Positions 33,601 through 46,777 of a DNA stretch of 64,000 bases are shown here, piece after piece. Numbering within the stretch: position 1 is the first letter of the stretch; each line of letters begins with the position of its first letter. The position numbers were made by a program, and so were the translations under genes. Source of the DNA: Toxoplasma gondii ME49 (Eukaryota > Apicomplexa > Conoidasida > Eucoccidiorida > Sarcocystidae); contig NC_031474.1 in the NCBI RefSeq assembly GCF_000006565.2, positions 3,507,662 to 3,571,661 on the forward strand, written 5' to 3'. Below the pieces are notes generated by a model. That model worked only from the letters and a program-made list of their open reading frames with translations, was not told the DNA's origin and did no database searches.

Positions 33601-35834
33601 GGAGCAGGGAAGCGATTGATGATAGAAAGATCGTGGTTTGTCTGTCTCTCACACGAGCCACATGCAGTGTCATAGGTACGAGAATGGCAGGAATCACAGA
33701 GATTTGCATTGCCGTTTCGACTGCATAAGACACACAGACGCCGCTCGCAGGTCCCCACGGAAGGCGTGTGTTTGTGCTCTTTTTCTGCGGAGTGTAAACC
33801 ACGAATTGGACTCGTTAAAGTAGTTGTCTACATTTTGAAGATCGTTGTTTCCAAAATCCGAGTTCCATTGAGCTTTCATGACCAATATGTCAAGGGCATG
33901 GAGTGTAGTGGCATCGAGCGTCCACTTGCCTTGCTCTACAAGACAGGCGACCTAACAGTGTCGCGCCTGATCTTTGAGCCTCAGCTGTCTGTGGACTGAA
34001 GTGCAGGAGAAAGGCTGACTCTGGAAATAGCTTCAGTTGGGGCACTCGTTGACAGTGTGCATCTACGGCTTCACTGCAAGAAAGCCTTGAACGGGTAACG
34101 CAACTACTAGCGTATGAGCGGCAGAGACGAGATAACTAGGATACAAGACACCGTTTTACCTCGTGTACCATATCCCAAAAAGACACCTGTCGCACGTCAC
34201 ACGGAAATTGACGAACGCAGTGAGGAAAACGAAAGACTTTCCTGAGATCTACGCGACGAAGACACGGCAGAGCCTTTCTACAGAGACCCGCACATGAAGG
34301 CAGGAGACGCACACAACGCGCCGGCTATTTCCTTGCGTCTCCGAAACTGCGCACATCTGTCCGTCACCATTACGGTGGAGTTTTCTCTTTCTCTCGCGTC
34401 TGCGGCAGCAAGCCCCGAGGGAAAGCTCCAGTGATGTGTCAAAGCATCTATCAGGGAGGACTGGGTGAGAAGCATGCCGTCCTGTAGCTACTGCTAGACA
34501 GACATGCGTCAGGAGTGGCCTACACTAGAGACCCTAGACTAGAGCTACCACCCAGCTGTTGTACGTCCTGAAGGAAAGAGAGGAGAACAACTCGAAGCGG
34601 AGACACAGAGACACTGTGGGATCCCCCAACGACAGATGCTCGTAAATCCCACAACGCCTTCTCTGAAACTCACTGGGCATGCTAGTGCTGACATGATTGT
34701 TACCTCAGCTCTTCACAGAACAACGGGGAACATACTTCCAGATGAAATCCGAGTGTGTTCTCAGTCCCGGAGTCAGAAGAGAACCGCGTGTCGCCCGTTT
34801 GCCTCACCTATCCATGAGGAGCGGGTCGTCGTACCGATACGCAACACAGCAGGAAGCAGGGAGAAGAACGTCATCGATTTTTCGACTTAATTGTTCCCCC
34901 AGGGTCTCCTTCAGCGTCCGCAAAGCCTCTGCAGAAGCCGCTGCTCCGAGAGTGCATGGATTCGCCGAGTCCACGAGGGCGGGACGAGGGTCGCCCCCTC
35001 TCGCCTTCGCTCTGCCACGGAGGCCGTCCTGCGTTCTTGTGAGGGGTTGTGAAAGCAAGAGACAACTTGCGTAGGTTTCCAGAAGTTTTTCTGCAGGGAG
35101 AGTCGCCAGCAAAGCGGCGGCATCAGCACCAATCCGCGTTAAGTCTTCCCGCGAAAGAGCGCAAGCGGCGCCCCTCTCGGACTCGGAAGGAAGGCCCGCA
35201 GGCGACACGGACTCCACCTTGCCCACGCCTGGATGCACCACAGACGCTCCTCTGTGGAGAAACGCATTTCCCTCGAAATTCGGGTAAAACCGAGTGACAT
35301 CTGCCGACAAACCCGCACCGTTTTGCCGCCTGTCGCACTCGGCCGCATCCATTCGCGGCAGCCCAGCCTCCCACCGCAGTTCGGGTGTACGTACACCCCA
35401 GGAGTCGGCCAGCCGGACGTCGCCCTGCGCGTCAGCTAGCCACGCGGCGTCGCTGCGACTCTGTTGGCCTTGCTGGCGCGGCGAACGGGCGGAAACCATG
35501 CCGGTCCGGAGAGACGCGCACGCACCTGCGAGCGTTGCTGCGCGCTCTTGCGCACAGAACTCAATCACTCGCCACAGCGCCTCGGCCGTCACGTGGTCTT
35601 CCTGGTCAAACACAAAGAGCACCTGGCGCACGCACCGCGGCACCCACGCCGGCGGGGTGTATGTACACTCCGGCGCCGGGGCGCAGGAGTACCTTGCGGT
35701 TGTGTCGAGGCGGCCGGTGGCAAACAGCGGGAGGCCGTCGAGAAGGTCTGCGCCGACTGGCGCCGACATTTCCACCACTTGCGTTTGCAAAGCAACATCT
35801 AGAGAGGGTGTTTTGACTGCATGCGCTTGGCTTC
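30679..35834 (-). CDS. Probable 5' exons of the tubby-like gene
   Basis: Minus-strand exons that join in phase: up to 35834-34808 (starting at an acceptor or at ATG 35769), 33453-33135, 31928-31852, 31459-31329 and one beginning at 30917. Phases run 2, 0, 2, 1, with donors GTGAGG, GTAAGC and GTAAGC and a weaker GTCACT. The long exon contains VRQVLFVFDQEDHVTAEALW and ends YRYDDPLLMD. The next begins CYWLLKRILLDKGLPAEWKE and ends FQKCAGRKMCYSVSR and beyond. The short one contains SVVADETFTKSKFLEEPK. The exon at 30917 reads LRFALTLDPARPARLEDE. No domain is recognised in this part. No terminator or start separates it from the TUB exons, so one gene of about 1,000 codons is the simplest reading. 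The final join into the TUB exon is unresolved, and two genes remain possible. Confidence 0.5.
32336..32719 (+). CDS. Plus-strand frame inside a tubby-gene intron, doubtful
   Basis: A 127-codon frame from an ATG, on the strand opposite to the surrounding gene. The first 70 residues (TFTLWVGLSIPKEVEQM, RIAVVIRLNNGENDY, RTVVEIQDQLDRSFRKI) read like protein and faintly recall a copine/C2-type strand pattern ending in TEVI..NP.F. No calcium-binding Asp set is visible, and no following exon was found. It could be a nested antisense gene, a broken copy, or chance. Confidence 0.22.
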   Translation: MSQSQRDVGADPETFTLWVGLSIPKEVEQMPRRDTRIAVVIRLNNGENDYSDASTTRTVVEIQDQLDRSFRKIPCVFFFLTENSLRRRARSSLPRGSRFSPPSTFHRNQMKRQHAKRRSYVPPFSFN

Positions 35835-35976
35835 CTGAATAGTCCTGTACGCTTTTCCACAACCCCGAGCTTGCCGGAGGCTCCTGAGCAAGTACACGCC
35901 GGACACAGCACGAGGACTGAATGCTGGTACCGGTGTCGTTGCGAGAGAAGTAACGGACAGAAATGAGGGCAAGGGG

Positions 35977-36348
35977 CTATGACGGGGAATCAGTCAAAGC
36001 GTGGACTCTCGTAGACACTGCAGGTTGTCGTACATCTTGTGGATGTGCTGGAAACCGTACACGTGGCGTCCTGGGGCATGCCTGAACCGGGAAAACGCCA
36101 CAGAGCTGACTGTCTTGCCGAAGGACAAAGATCCTTCTGGGTCTTACCGGACTTTTGGCAGGCTCGCTGGTGGAGGGGGCCGAGACAGGTGGTGGGTCGG
36201 CGGTATCAACAGAGTGGTGCCATCGGTACTTTGTTTGTGTGATGGTCACCACGAGCGTTTTCTCTTCCTTTTGATTCGGATGTTCGTCGCAAGTGGCAGG
36301 TCCTGCTGCCGCGGGACTTGCGTCACCTGAAACGCTCACTTCTGACAT
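35977..36348 (-). CDS. Small unrecognised protein with an apparent frame break
   Basis: ATG 36348 opens an acidic, Pro/Ser/Thr-rich frame (MSEVSVSGDASPAAAG, then TLVVTITQTKYRWHHSVDT, then SEPAKSP). Around 36130-36150 the naturally reading frame switches to another one (SLSFGKTVSSVAFSRFRHAP, HVYGFQHIHKMYDNLQCL), which ends at a TGA at 35994. The first frame itself runs on to 35977 with a less natural sequence. A GTAAGA donor sits at the switch point, but the only matching acceptors lie within 11-38 bases, too close for a normal intron. No family is recognised. Possible readings are a very small intron, a one-base sequence error, a decayed gene, or simply the uninterrupted frame. Confidence 0.4.
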   Translation of the reverse strand: MSEVSVSGDASPAAAGPATCDEHPNQKEEKTLVVTITQTKYRWHHSVDTADPPPVSAPSTSEPAKSPVRPRRIFVLRQDSQLCGVFPVQACPRTPRVRFPAHPQDVRQPAVSTRVHALTDSPS

Positions 36349-39300
36349 TTTAGTCAAGAGGCGACAGAGCAGCAGCTCTTGAACACTCGCTGTATCAAAT
36401 CCGCAGGTCTCGGCTCGCTGCGGCCATGCTCTTTTGCACTTGCCTTGCTGGCTCTGAAGCGAGCAGAGAATGGGATGCGTGCCGAATGGTGGGCATCCCT
36501 TCAAAAGGCGTCTAGGTTTTCGAGAAGACTCATGGACGGCGACGCAGCGGCGTGCGCACGCAGACAACTGCACTTGTGGACTTCTCTGCGCAGCTGCCTA
36601 CACAGCGCATGAGAGTATACACCTGCATACGCACGCATAACTTGATGTTGTTTCAAAGGAGAAGCCGCGGCATTTTCTGCGAGCTTGCAGGCAAGACACC
36701 GCCAAAGTTCGCCGCGGCAAATAGGGAAAAAACTCGTTAGCTTCAGAGCGGCCTCGTGAGGCGCGAATGGGAGGAAGCCACGAACGAGACCAGTCGCAAG
36801 TGACTCACCTCACTGGAGTGAAAATAGCACGAAAGCTGTCGAGGAATCACCAAAGGTTTAGTAGCACACAGACTTCAGAAAAGGGAAATTTTCAGCACTG
36901 ACAGCGGACCGCATGCACGCGTCCGCGAGGGGGGAGAAAGACATGTGATATTCAGGATTTCTGCGAAAAAGAAAGTTGTCGAAACTGCTAAAACGCCCAT
37001 TTAACGCAGAAGGAGCTATCATGTTCTGGCGAATCTCCGAAACTCTTTTCTGCGACTGGTTCGCGGCAAAACGGCGCGAATTCCATGCTGCAAATATCCA
37101 GAAGACCGGCTAGGTGGTCGGCACACGTGCCAGCCGTCTGGTCACAAGAAACGAAATGGAGGCTGCCGGGGAACAAACGAACGGTGGCTTTCCGGCATTT
37201 TGACGGATCAGCAACTTTCTGGGTCTGAAGGTAAATCAGCGAGTGATTGTCGATTTTTTTTCGAAAATGGAAGCCTAATATCTAGCCCAGGAACTCGACA
37301 GCCCGCAGACAACCTGGGAAGCCGCCAGGGTTGTCGCCGGGCGGCGCGAATGGATTGGGAAACTTTCCAGCTTTGACGCTACTAGCTTTTTTCGGCAAAA
37401 CAAAAAGGAAAAATCCCGCAGAAAATGCTAATAGGATCCGCATGTCTTCGCCTGGAGTTTTCAGCGTCTGACCTCCGCTCCTTTCGCCGTTTTCGACTGT
37501 TCACTACCTTGCGGTGAAAGATCAGAATCTCGACTCTTTGTCTGTGACGTTCCATACTCTTGTAGATGAAAGGTTTATCAGAGACTGGGAATCGCGCAGG
37601 AGCCCTGTTTGTGGTTCGATCTTTCATGCTCAGCCTTCGACCAGGCCAGTCAAGGAAAGAATTGAAAGTCCCCACAGGAAGGCACCGTTCTTTTCGACTG
37701 GAAACTGGGGATTTCGATCGAGGAAGTCTGCTGTCCCAGAAGCCACTTTTCATGAACGCCCCGCGTCAGCAGCGTCAAGTGCACTCGTATCCAGCTTCAT
37801 CTGAAAAACAAACAGTTGTGTACAAGCTGTAGAAAGCCCTGGAGCTCTGTGTTCGACACGGCGCACAAAGAATTTCAGGGAAACAGCACCGGCGCAACAT
37901 AATTCCGTCTCCGATCGGTTCCGTACTTGATGAGGAAAAGTTCCATCCAAGACAGCTGGCTGAAACTCAAACTCACCTCAGTTGACTGCTTAGGAATGCT
38001 AAAAAACGTGCTGGACTGCTGCATCCGACGACTTTACGGTTATTCCACATCGGCTTCCTTGTAAGCGAAATCCGTGGATCGAAAACCCCGTAAACACTCG
38101 TAGTAACAGGGAGAGAGATCGACTACTCAGATGCCGATTATTTATCTGTATTTGTCCTCAAACTGAGAATAGGCATTTCCGAGACTTCCTCGTGGACCTG
38201 TTTGATACAGCACCCGTGTCTCGGAATCGCGACGTGCGCTTTTCAAGCATGAACTGTTTGGATGCTGCTTGAGTATTCTATCGTTTAGTCCCCCAAATGC
38301 TTCTGCGGCACACTTCCTAAAATCGGAAGATCTTCCCATATGGAAAGAGATGCTTCAGTGAAGTTGTGAGGTGCCTTTCCACTCACCACCAAACACGGCG
38401 AACAAGCCTTGAGACAAATGCAGCCGGTAGAGTTGAATGGGGGAGAAAACGTGGAATACGGCTATCCCGAGAAAACTTGTGTGTTATTTTATAAGCTGGA
38501 ACTGGTCGCTTGTAACGTGTGGAGAGTTGGAATTCGCGAGGCGATGCCGAAGAACTTTAAGCTTTCTTCTTGGAGAGTTCTCAAATGTGTTTTGCGTGTT
38601 TTGTTGGAAGAAAGAGCACCATACGATCAGAAGGCTTTCGCTTTTGTACGACTGAGGTTTTCGACAAAAACCTGTCTTTTTCCAGAACTCGCGAATTTCC
38701 TCGCTGCCCCGCACAGTGACGTGCGACGCAAGCAATTCCTGTTTTACAGTTTCTGTCTCATTGAAGGTACTGGAGGTTGTGATTTCTTTCCGAGCAGATG
38801 CACGCAAACTGTGGTGACTCGGTTCCTTCGATCTGATTTGCTTTACCTATGTGATGAGGCGAAATCGGAGATAACGGCATGAAGATACCAAGCTCTCAAC
38901 AGTACATTTCCGAGCGTGAGACGTCAAGCAGCCTGGGAGTGACTGTGGTGGGGAATCCTGGACCGAGCTGTCTCGCGACGGTTCACCTCTGAATCGGGAA
39001 AAAGAAGCTTTCCCCCAGCTTTCTTTCCTGAAACGACTATGCTGAAGCATACAAGGTCTTGGCTGAGCATTCCAATGCAGTGAGCTTGAAGGAGTTTTCG
39101 CTGGAAACCTTTAGATAGCGACATCGAAGATCATCTGAAAGATCCCTCCGATTCGAAGGTTTTTCGGACAGATGCTCGATGCCACACAACACAGGCTCTT
39201 GTGTCCACGCACTTGACACGGTCCCTTTTCACACCTGTTCTGTATTCCATACTTTTCTCTTGAAGTGCATGCTAGCACGTATACACGGTCCACTATCAGA

Positions 39301-40774
39301 TCCACTGTCGTGGATACCGAGAGATCGACCTACGCTTCGGATGTAGGTTTGTATGAATAGATCGACGGCCACCGACGCGAGGAACGTAAAGAGAGACAAA
39401 TAGACCTAAGTAGTCCGTGGAGACTAACAGAAGACCGGAGACTACCACTGTGTGAAGTTCCATTCGTTATACCCTGAATCTTGAACATAGACGTTCTTGG
39501 AAGGGTCGATGCTGAAAGGACTTCTCTACGTTTCTCTCCTCCCTCTGGGTGTACGGGTTACCTCCTCTCTACTCGTCTAAGTCGCGTAAGAATGCTCTCA
39601 AGATTTCCTCGAATGGCGTGTGGTTTATCTCTGTGCTCGAACACTGAATTCGCCTTTCCCTTTCGCTTTCAAAGTTTTCACCTAACACAGACAGGACCCT
39701 CTTGAGTGTGCCTCGGAAGGCGCAGATTTTTGCAGCTCATCAAGACCCTTACACGTTTCCTGAGGAAGACAATGAATGAATTAGCGTCTCGACTGTTGCA
39801 TACTGTTACATATTCCGTTGGTCTCCATGTAACGCCGTTCATTCTCCCGTCTGCGCATACACTCGCCGATAGTTGCAGGTCGTCCACTTCAACACAATTC
39901 TTAAAGATCACCGAATGACGAACTGACACCTATGCGTTGGTCAAGTTTCATTTGTTTCCACTATTCCGCTTCTCACCGCTTTTCTTCGGACCCTGTGAAA
40001 ACGTCAAGACACAGGTCGTTTCGATGCATGCAACGGCGCCTTTGCAACGCGTTCCAGAGGAACGCACATCTGTCTCGTCCTTCTAAGGCAAACACCCCCC
40101 AATCTCTTTCCTCGGCTTCTCTGTTTTGTTTTTCGCAAAGAGACGAAAGCTTTTCGATGCATTAGTTGGCTTCCAACCGAGAAGTAAATATTCTGAAAAT
40201 GCGGTGATTTAAGCGACGATTGCTCAGAGCACGAGTGTGCAGAGATGCAGACTCTTTTCGCAAGAAGCTTCTCAGCAGAAACTGCCGAATCCTCGTAAAC
40301 GGAACAGAAATCCCTCTCCTGCTTTTCAAGAGACATGGAGAAACGATGAGACGCCGGAATCCTGGGGGCGCCTGGCGCCCTCCCTTCTCGCGATGTCTCT
40401 TTCCTTCTCTCTCCACTGCGTCGGCTTTCACAGTTCGGCTGCGGAAAAAGCGAGACCGCACGGCGGAAAGGGAACCTCCCCCCAGGAAATTGCTTCACTC
40501 GCCTTTCGCTGCTGGATGCGCGAGTGTATGCTGCGATGTACAAACACCTCTCCACGCGACGGCGCTCTCGCTCGCGAGTTGTCGACGCGAGACGGAACCT
40601 GCAGATTCAAGAGAATCAGACAGACGCACAAAGAACGGAACGCACAGGGAAAGAAACTTCCCGGAAAGAGATACACAAAGAGGAACTGCTTTCTTTGAAT
40701 CCGAGAGGCGTTGTCGCTTCGAGAGAATTCGCCGCCGAGGCACCAAGGCTGCTTGTTGGGCGTCTCTGTTGCTC
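36349..40774. other. No supported gene; long upstream region
   Basis: About 4.4 kb between divergent genes. The best frame is plus 38418-38882 (about 155 codons from an ATG), with no family match and no splice neighbours. Frames at 37.4-37.8 kb and 40.0-40.6 kb overlap on both strands and look like shadows or untranslated sequence. The interval probably holds promoters and 5' untranslated sequence for the HA-repeat gene. Confidence 0.4.
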
Positions 40775-43700
40775 ATGGGTCTTGTCTTGCGTGTGAGTTT
40801 TGATTCTCCGATTTTCCCTCGACCTTCTGCGCTTGAGGCTTCGCGTTTTGTCTTCGGCGCAGCTCACCGAACTTCTCGCACCTGCCATGTCAGGCCTTCT
40901 CGCTGTCTCTCTCGTGTCTTCTTCCGCGCCTCTCCAGTCTCTTCTCTCAACCCCCATCGGCTGTTTTCTTCGTCCTCTTCTTCCCGACCTCGTCGCCTTC
41001 CTCCTCTCCTTCCTCAACAGGACTCGATCTTCTCCTGGGCCTCCGCCTGTCTCTCCGCCTCTTCTCTTTGCCCGGCCTGCCTCTCCCCTTCCACGAAGCC
41101 TTTCTCTCTGAGGCGTCTCGCCTTCCTCCTCCTCCCCGCCTTCCCCCGGACGCCCTCGCCGCCCCACACTGTCTCCACTGTCTCCTCGCGTCTCTTCTCT
41201 CCGGCCTGCTGCCGGGCCTCCTTGCCCGCCTCGTGGCTGCCGCGGCGCACGTCCGGCCTCGCCGCTGCGGCTCCGGCGCCGCAGGCCTCGCCGGCGGACT
41301 TTCTGCCTGAGTATTTCCACAATTATCCCGTCTCGGACGATGCAGAGACGGAGACCGAGTTTCGCCCCGGCGTCACAGCTGAGATGGAGAAGGCTCTGCT
41401 CGGCTACGAGTTCGGCGTCCGCTTCAGTCGACCCTCGGACGACCGTTACGTACCGGGATTCACCCAGAGCCGCATGGCTGCCGCCGTTCGACCCCACAAG
41501 TCGCTCGCCGCCGCCACCGTCACCGACGCCCTCGGGCCTCGCCCCGGCCCCGCCCCGCGCCCAACGGGCCCGTTCGACCCGCCGGAACCCCAGGGTCACG
41601 GAGACACCTCAGAGACACCCCACACGCCAGACCCCGCGCAGCAGACGGAGACACAGACACCGTTGAGAACTTCACGCACAGACGAGGAACCTTCTTCTTC
41701 TGCGGCTTCCTTGAGGTTTTACACCCGCTTTCCGTATGATGCGGAGGCCGCAGGAGCGCCGGCGGGAGATGCTCGCGAGTTCGCGGCAGCTGAGAGGCGA
41801 CGAGAAGAGGAGAAGAAAAAAGCAGAGAGAGAAGAAGACAAGGGATTCCAGGTCGGACTGCAAATCAAGCTTCTCCGGGAGGGTGTCCTCTCCATTATGG
41901 GCAGCGGAGACGGACATCTCGCCAGCAAGACTCGAGGAGAAGACGCCGCAATCCTCTTGAAAAAGAAAGTCCCTGTTCACAGACTGAAACTCTTTCAGTG
42001 GGACAACCTTGGTGAGTTTCAACTGCACGGATGCTCTGGAAAGGATCTAGAATCTTGTAGATGGAGATGACTCTTTATGGCGTAAATGCGATCGAATTTT
42101 TCCTTTTTCTCTTCCTCTTGGGCTCTCGTCTTTCTCGCTTGTCGGTTGCCGCTTGCCCTCTTCCTCAGTCTCGCTCTTTGTCACTCTTTCTTCTCGTCTC
42201 TCTCCTCGTGTCTGTTTTTCTATCTCTCTCTCTCTTTCTCTGCCCTCGCTCTTCCTCTTCCATCGCTCTTTCCCTCCTTCCATTCCTTCTCACGTCTGGC
42301 TTCCTCGCGTTCTCTCTCTGCCTCTTGCCTTCTTTGTGTTCACGACTTCTCTTTTCTCGCCGGTCTTTGCCTCAGAAGTCGCGTCTGCGGGCGGGCATCT
42401 GCCGACGTTCCACCTGTCGCTCGTGCGCGCCGTGGAGCTCGTGCGAGCTTGCTACCTTCACTTCGGACCTTCGAAGGCCCCGCGGGGCTTTGCAGTGCCG
42501 CCGCCTTCGCGTCGGGACCCTCTGGAGGAGGACGAAGCGACAGAGGCTGCAGCGCGCGCTCTTCTGAACGAAGAAGGAAACGCGGACCAGGTTCTCGAGA
42601 AATTCCGCGACAGACGCGAGACGCGCGCCTGGCCGCCACACCTGGTCGGACTCACCCTTGGAGAGCAGGTGCGATCGAGCGGGATAAAACGAGAGGCGGA
42701 CAGCGTGGAAGAAGAGGCAAGGAACGGCGATCAAGGGGAAAGAGACCCAAAAAGGGAGAGGGGAGGCGACCGGGAAGGGGAAGGGGAGGAGAAAATGGAG
42801 AGGTTGAGGAGAAGGGAAGTTTTTCGTGACGCTTCTCGTGTCTCTTGTTCATCGTTGCGTTTGATGAGTCTGTCGCGCTTCGCTCGTCTCAGTCTGGTCA
42901 TGTTTCTCTCGATTTTCTGTCTCCACGCGCTTCACATTGATCTGCTTAACTTGTCCGGACGTTCCCGTTTTTCTTCTTGACAGGAAGACCTTTTGAGGCG
43001 ACACAAAGACACTCTCGTCGAAGATCTTCCCGCAGCTGCCGACGAACTCCAGAAAGTTGGTGGGAATTTCTTTCGCTCGATTTCGCTCGTTGTCTGCCTT
43101 CTTTTCCACGTTCCACTCTACGGGGGTTGTTCGTTCTGTTTCTCTCTTCCTCTCCGTTTTGTTCTCTTCTGTGCCTCTCGCTTTCCTTCCACTTTTGCTT
43201 TTCCTTCTCTTCCTTTCTTTCAGCTGCCTTCTCTGCTCCCTGCGAGTTGGGTGTCTGTGCCTGTAGGATTCTCCTGGGAACCCACGGAGCGTGCAGAAGA
43301 CGAAGAGAAGGAATTCAGCATTTTCCTCGAAGCCTTTGCTGCCTACTTGGTGCGTCTTCCCTATTGCTTTCTCTGCCTTTCCTGTCTTCTCTGTAAAGTC
43401 ACTCTCTCTCTTCTCTGCAGTTCCGCTTTCCTTCGTCTCTCTGAAGTCTGCGTTCTTCTCTGTACCTCGCTTTCCTTCGCCTCTCTGAATGTTTGGTGCG
43501 ATGTCTCTCACCTCCCTGTTCTCTTCTCTCGCTATTTCTCTGTCGCGCTTCTGTCCTGCGCCTGGAGTCTCTCGCTGCACCGCCTCCTTCGCTGTTTTTA
43601 GGCGGACAAACGCTCTGGACCAAAGGAGATTTCTGTGAATCCCTCCGGCGAAGTCAGCCTGGACCCGCTGCACCCATCGCCTGCCGTCGCGCCGCCTCGC

Positions 43701-46700
43701 GAGCCCCCGCGGGTGTCGCCGGCGTTGCCGAGCCGTCTGCCGGCTACCCACTTGCCGCCTCGGTTCTTCAAAATTCCTTCGAACGCGTCTTATCCAGAGT
43801 ATCTCTGGGGATATCCGCTGGGAGCAGTTGTTGCGGAGCTGCGCAGAGGAAGAAAGTTCCTCGCTCTCCCGCATGCAGTCCAGATGCTGCTTGCTGTCGA
43901 GTTCCCCGTCCACACCATCGACGGAGTTGAAAAGGTTCTGTCGAGCCCCGAAAAAACGCATACAAACAGTGCCGACACGGTTGGAGAGGAAACCGCGACA
44001 GAGAGCGAGGACCGATTTCCCCCAGCAACTCTTGAAGACGAAGGTACTGAAAAATGTTACCGGTGTATGTATATGTATGCATATGCATGTATGTATATGT
44101 ATATATATGTATATGTATGCATATGTATGTTTATATTTGCACATGTACGTACGTAGGTGTATGTATGTACGTATGCGTATGCATGTTTGCGCATATGTAT
44201 GTATACGTATGCATATATATGTATAAGTATGCATATGTATGTCTGTATATGTTTGTACGTATATGTTTGCATGTATATGTATGTTTGTATGTGTATGCAT
44301 GTGTCCACATCAAATGGACGTATCCATGCACACATCCGTTTCCAACTGTATGTTTACACATATAAGTGTATATTTCATGGGTGGAAAGATTTGCGGGAGT
44401 GAACGGAGGCCCGTGCGGAAGTCTGTTCTGGAGTTCGCGGGAAGGCTTTGTGGCTGCGGAGACCGCGTTTGAGTTTCGACGGAAATTAAACCGTCAGCGC
44501 TTTGCAGCTCTTTCGTTCCTGCGAGACTTGGCGCCGGCCTCCTTTCTCAGGCTTCGTCGAGCCGGCGCCCTTCGAGGAACTTCGCGCCCAAGCAGAAGCC
44601 GGCGAGGACGGTTCTGGAGGCGAACGCGCCGGTTCGGAGAAGACCGGAACGGAGACCGAGGAGACACAAGACAGAGAAACAAGAGGAATGGGAGGAGAGA
44701 GAGAAATGAGCGGAGAGAGAGGAGATGTAGAAAAGGACGCAAAGAAGGCATTTGTAGAGGAACTGGATATTCACGAACTTCGCAATCTCCTGGCCGATGT
44801 GGTAGATTTTGAGGAGGCGGCAGAGGCATCTGTTTCGGCGTCGAGCGGCGCAACTCGTGCTGCAGATCCTGCAAAGCCGAGGCTGGCGTTTCCAGTAGGT
44901 TGTTTGTTCCATTTGTTTGAGAAAGAATTCAGGAAATGTTTGTTTTTCTCTCCCTTCTTCTCTTTTACACTTTCCGCCCTTTGTTCTGACCATGCTTTCT
45001 TCTTGTCTTCTTCCGTGTTTCTTTTCTTCCCGACAGGTTTTTCTCCATTCGCTTTTTTTTCTTCTTCTGAGGTTTTCTTTTCCTCGCTCCTTTCCTCTCC
45101 CTTCTCCTCTTCTTCTTTTTCTCCTCCGCTCCTCTCCATTCTCCACTCCTTTCGTCTCTTTCCTGCTTCGGCGTCTCCGCTTTCTCTGGTCGTTTTCTTC
45201 TTCCTCTCTCCCCCACTCTCGTTGCCGCTGCCTTCCTGTTGATTCTCTCCGGCTTCTCACTCTCCTTTCGCTCTGTCTGTTTCGTCTGCTCCCCTCAGGT
45301 GTCTCCGTACTACCATTTGATTGCCCCTGCGGAGTTTCCCTTGCCGCCGCCCGCGCGAGTGCCCGCCCCGCGGCGCGGTCTCCGTTGGGAGCTGCAGGCT
45401 CTCCAGGACCGGCTTATAAACGAAGAAAGGGAGCGGGGAGAACAGGTGACTTTCGAGGACCGAGAGGCGGGAGGCAGCGCGAGGACAACTGGGGGACCAG
45501 TGCCGACAGAGGAGGCGACGCAGACAAAAAAGAGAGGAAAGGGACGGAAGGCGAAGAAGACTCGGTCGAGGTCGGAGAAAGAGGAGAAAGAAGGAATAAA
45601 GGCAGTTTCCTCTGAAGAGAAGAAAGCGCTGCCGTTCTTAGCAGACCGAGCTCTGAGGTATCCTCACACGCTCTTCTCTCGCAGGAGAACGGAGGGCGGC
45701 TTCCACTACGCTTTCGACAAATGGAGTTTCGACGACGTCGTCGAAGCCATGCAGTACTTCAACGTATGTCCTCCGTGCGAGGAAGAAACGTTGCTTGGAG
45801 ACACTTGACTTGGTGAAGAGAAATACACTCGTACTCTGTAACGCAGCCGAGGCCGGTCCTGAGCAAACGCGAAAAGTCTCGGGTGTCGATGTGGAAGAGG
45901 GATGTTTCCTACGCGTCCTCTCTCGATCTCTCTCGCGACCGCCGTCGTCTCAGTACTCGTCTATTCTTGCTGTACCGCTCTGCACCCATACATATACACT
46001 TACATACGCATATTCATATCTATCTATCTATCGATCTATCTATATAGATATAAAGATATAGAGATATATTTATATATTTATATATATGTATATATACGTT
46101 TATAAATGTATGTTGTATGCTATTCGTGTGCGGATTGCACTCGTTTCAGGCTTTCGGCTTCTTCTGTTTTTCAGGACATGTACCGAGGAGTCCATCGCGA
46201 AATCGGAGGCGAAGAGCAGCTGACGTTCAACGTGCTACCCAGAGGGTGGTGCATTCCATCACGTGAGAACTCCACAAAAATTTGAATAAAATTCTTCCTA
46301 GTTACTCACTTCGAACCTTTCGCCCTTTTGTCCATCTGTCATTCTGTGCAAGAGGCACTGCACATTTCTTCAAAACATTTATATACATATATATATGTAC
46401 ATGTAGTTATATATGTATATATATACATATGTATATGTATGTATGGCTATGTATGGCTATGTATACATATATATATATATATATATATATGCATACACAT
46501 CTGGTTATCTACATGGATATGTGCTAGCCTGGTAACACTTGTGAAGAAGACCCTTTGTTCGTTTACTGTCTGTTCCCTGCCACCCTTATATTTTTCTGTG
46601 ACTGGCACACGATTCACTTCGTATTACTACTTCTGAATATATATATATATATATATGAGTATACATATATATATATGAGTATACATATATATATATATAT

Positions 46701-46704
46701 GAGT

Positions 46705-46741
<37 letters not shown>

Positions 46742-46742
46742 T

Positions 46743-46777
<35 letters not shown>

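Noticed and set aside
40220..40774. Upstream extension of the first HA-gene exon frame
   Set aside because: The ATG at 40775 starts a typical presequence-like stretch. The upstream part is open but has overlapping open frames on both strands and reads like untranslated sequence.
45659..45685. 27-base GT...AG segment inside an HA-gene exon
   Set aside because: Too short for an intron and a multiple of three, so it is most simply read as coding.
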